Shown: in pieces, positions 5,098-5,171 of the stretch
Position numbering within the stretch: the first letter of the stretch is position 1
Layout of the letters: each line of letters starts with the position of its first letter
Source of the DNA: an uncultured Selenomonadales bacterium
GTDB taxonomy: Bacteria > Bacillota > Negativicutes > Selenomonadales > Selenomonadaceae
NCBI GenBank assembly: GCA_947305445.1
Contig: CAMZDU010000112.1
Span: 1-5,171 of the forward strand
Length of the DNA stretch: 5,171 nt
Direction: 5' to 3'
Program-made: the position numbers and the translations under genes
The notes under the pieces: generated by a model
The model's database searches: none
The model's input: only the letters and a program-made list of their open reading frames with translations
Told to the model about the DNA's origin: nothing

Positions 5098-5171
5098 GCT
5101 ACTTTTTCTTTGGGCACTTGAATTGTCAAACCAAGTGCAACATAGTGGAAAAATATACTTCTGCCGGTGTT
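5098..5171. other. Right-edge non-coding stretch with a 7-bp inverted repeat
   Basis: GCACTTG (5114-5120) and CAAGTGC (5132-5138) flank an 11-base loop. No T-run follows. A TATACT at 5154-5159 could be a -10 for a rightward gene beyond the window, but no -35 at suitable spacing is seen. No gene is supported here. Confidence 0.35.

Larger units (their letters stand above)
1..5171. repeat. Highly iterated palindrome AAATTT across the window
   Basis: By eye I count about 29 copies of AAATTT, many extended to AAAATTTT, in genes on both strands and between genes. Chance would give roughly one or two in 5.2 kb. Examples are at about 56, 185, 670, 1129, 1286, 1375, 1888, 2119, 2301, 2486, 3093, 3744, 3960, 4178, 4539, 4577 and 4776. 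Coding copies fall in all three codon phases. Confidence 0.65.

Noticed and set aside
4782..5129. A 115-codon leftward open frame running through the hairpins downstream of folE2
   Set aside because: It reads through a terminator, two strong hairpins and the end of folE2; its composition is irregular and it lacks a domain, which fits a repeat-derived artefact.

Overview
The window looks like bacterial chromosome from a Firmicutes-type organism. Reading frames are closely packed, Shine-Dalgarno sites are GGAGG-like, one minus-strand promoter is a clean housekeeping-sigma promoter, TTG and GTG starts occur, and there is a signal-peptide protein. A Negativicutes relative is my guess, from overall feel only. 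No phage, transposase, CRISPR array, rRNA or tRNA is visible, and I do not recognise a new defence or biosynthetic system.

Layout. Positions 1-3725 read leftward as one likely operon. It starts at a promoter at 3754-3782 and runs through: a secreted protein gene that is broken or frameshifted (3725 down to about 2780, possibly 2703); a 140-residue, five-helix EamA/DMT-type membrane protein (2654-2232); a small charged helical protein of unknown function (2137-1763); and priA, the replication-restart helicase, which overlaps the unknown gene by 7 bases and leaves the window at its left edge after 589 codons. Positions 3726-3992 are a divergent promoter region with a perfect 8+8 inverted repeat next to the leftward promoter. 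Positions 3993-4850 read rightward and encode FolE2, the type IB GTP cyclohydrolase that starts folate (and often queuosine) synthesis. Positions 4851-5171 hold no convincing gene. They contain a series of strong hairpins and a clear rightward intrinsic terminator at 5072-5097.

The two functional themes, replication restart and pterin synthesis, are not obviously linked. They are simply divergent neighbours.

The points most worth a second look are: (1) the 6-mer AAATTT occurs about 29 times by eye where one or two would be expected, in all three codon phases and on both gene strands; (2) the secreted-protein gene carries what look like one or two frameshifts; (3) two back-to-back stem-loops fill the gap between that gene and the EamA gene; (4) a multi-hairpin element lies downstream of folE2; (5) an 11-bp inverted repeat changes the preferred start of the unknown gene.
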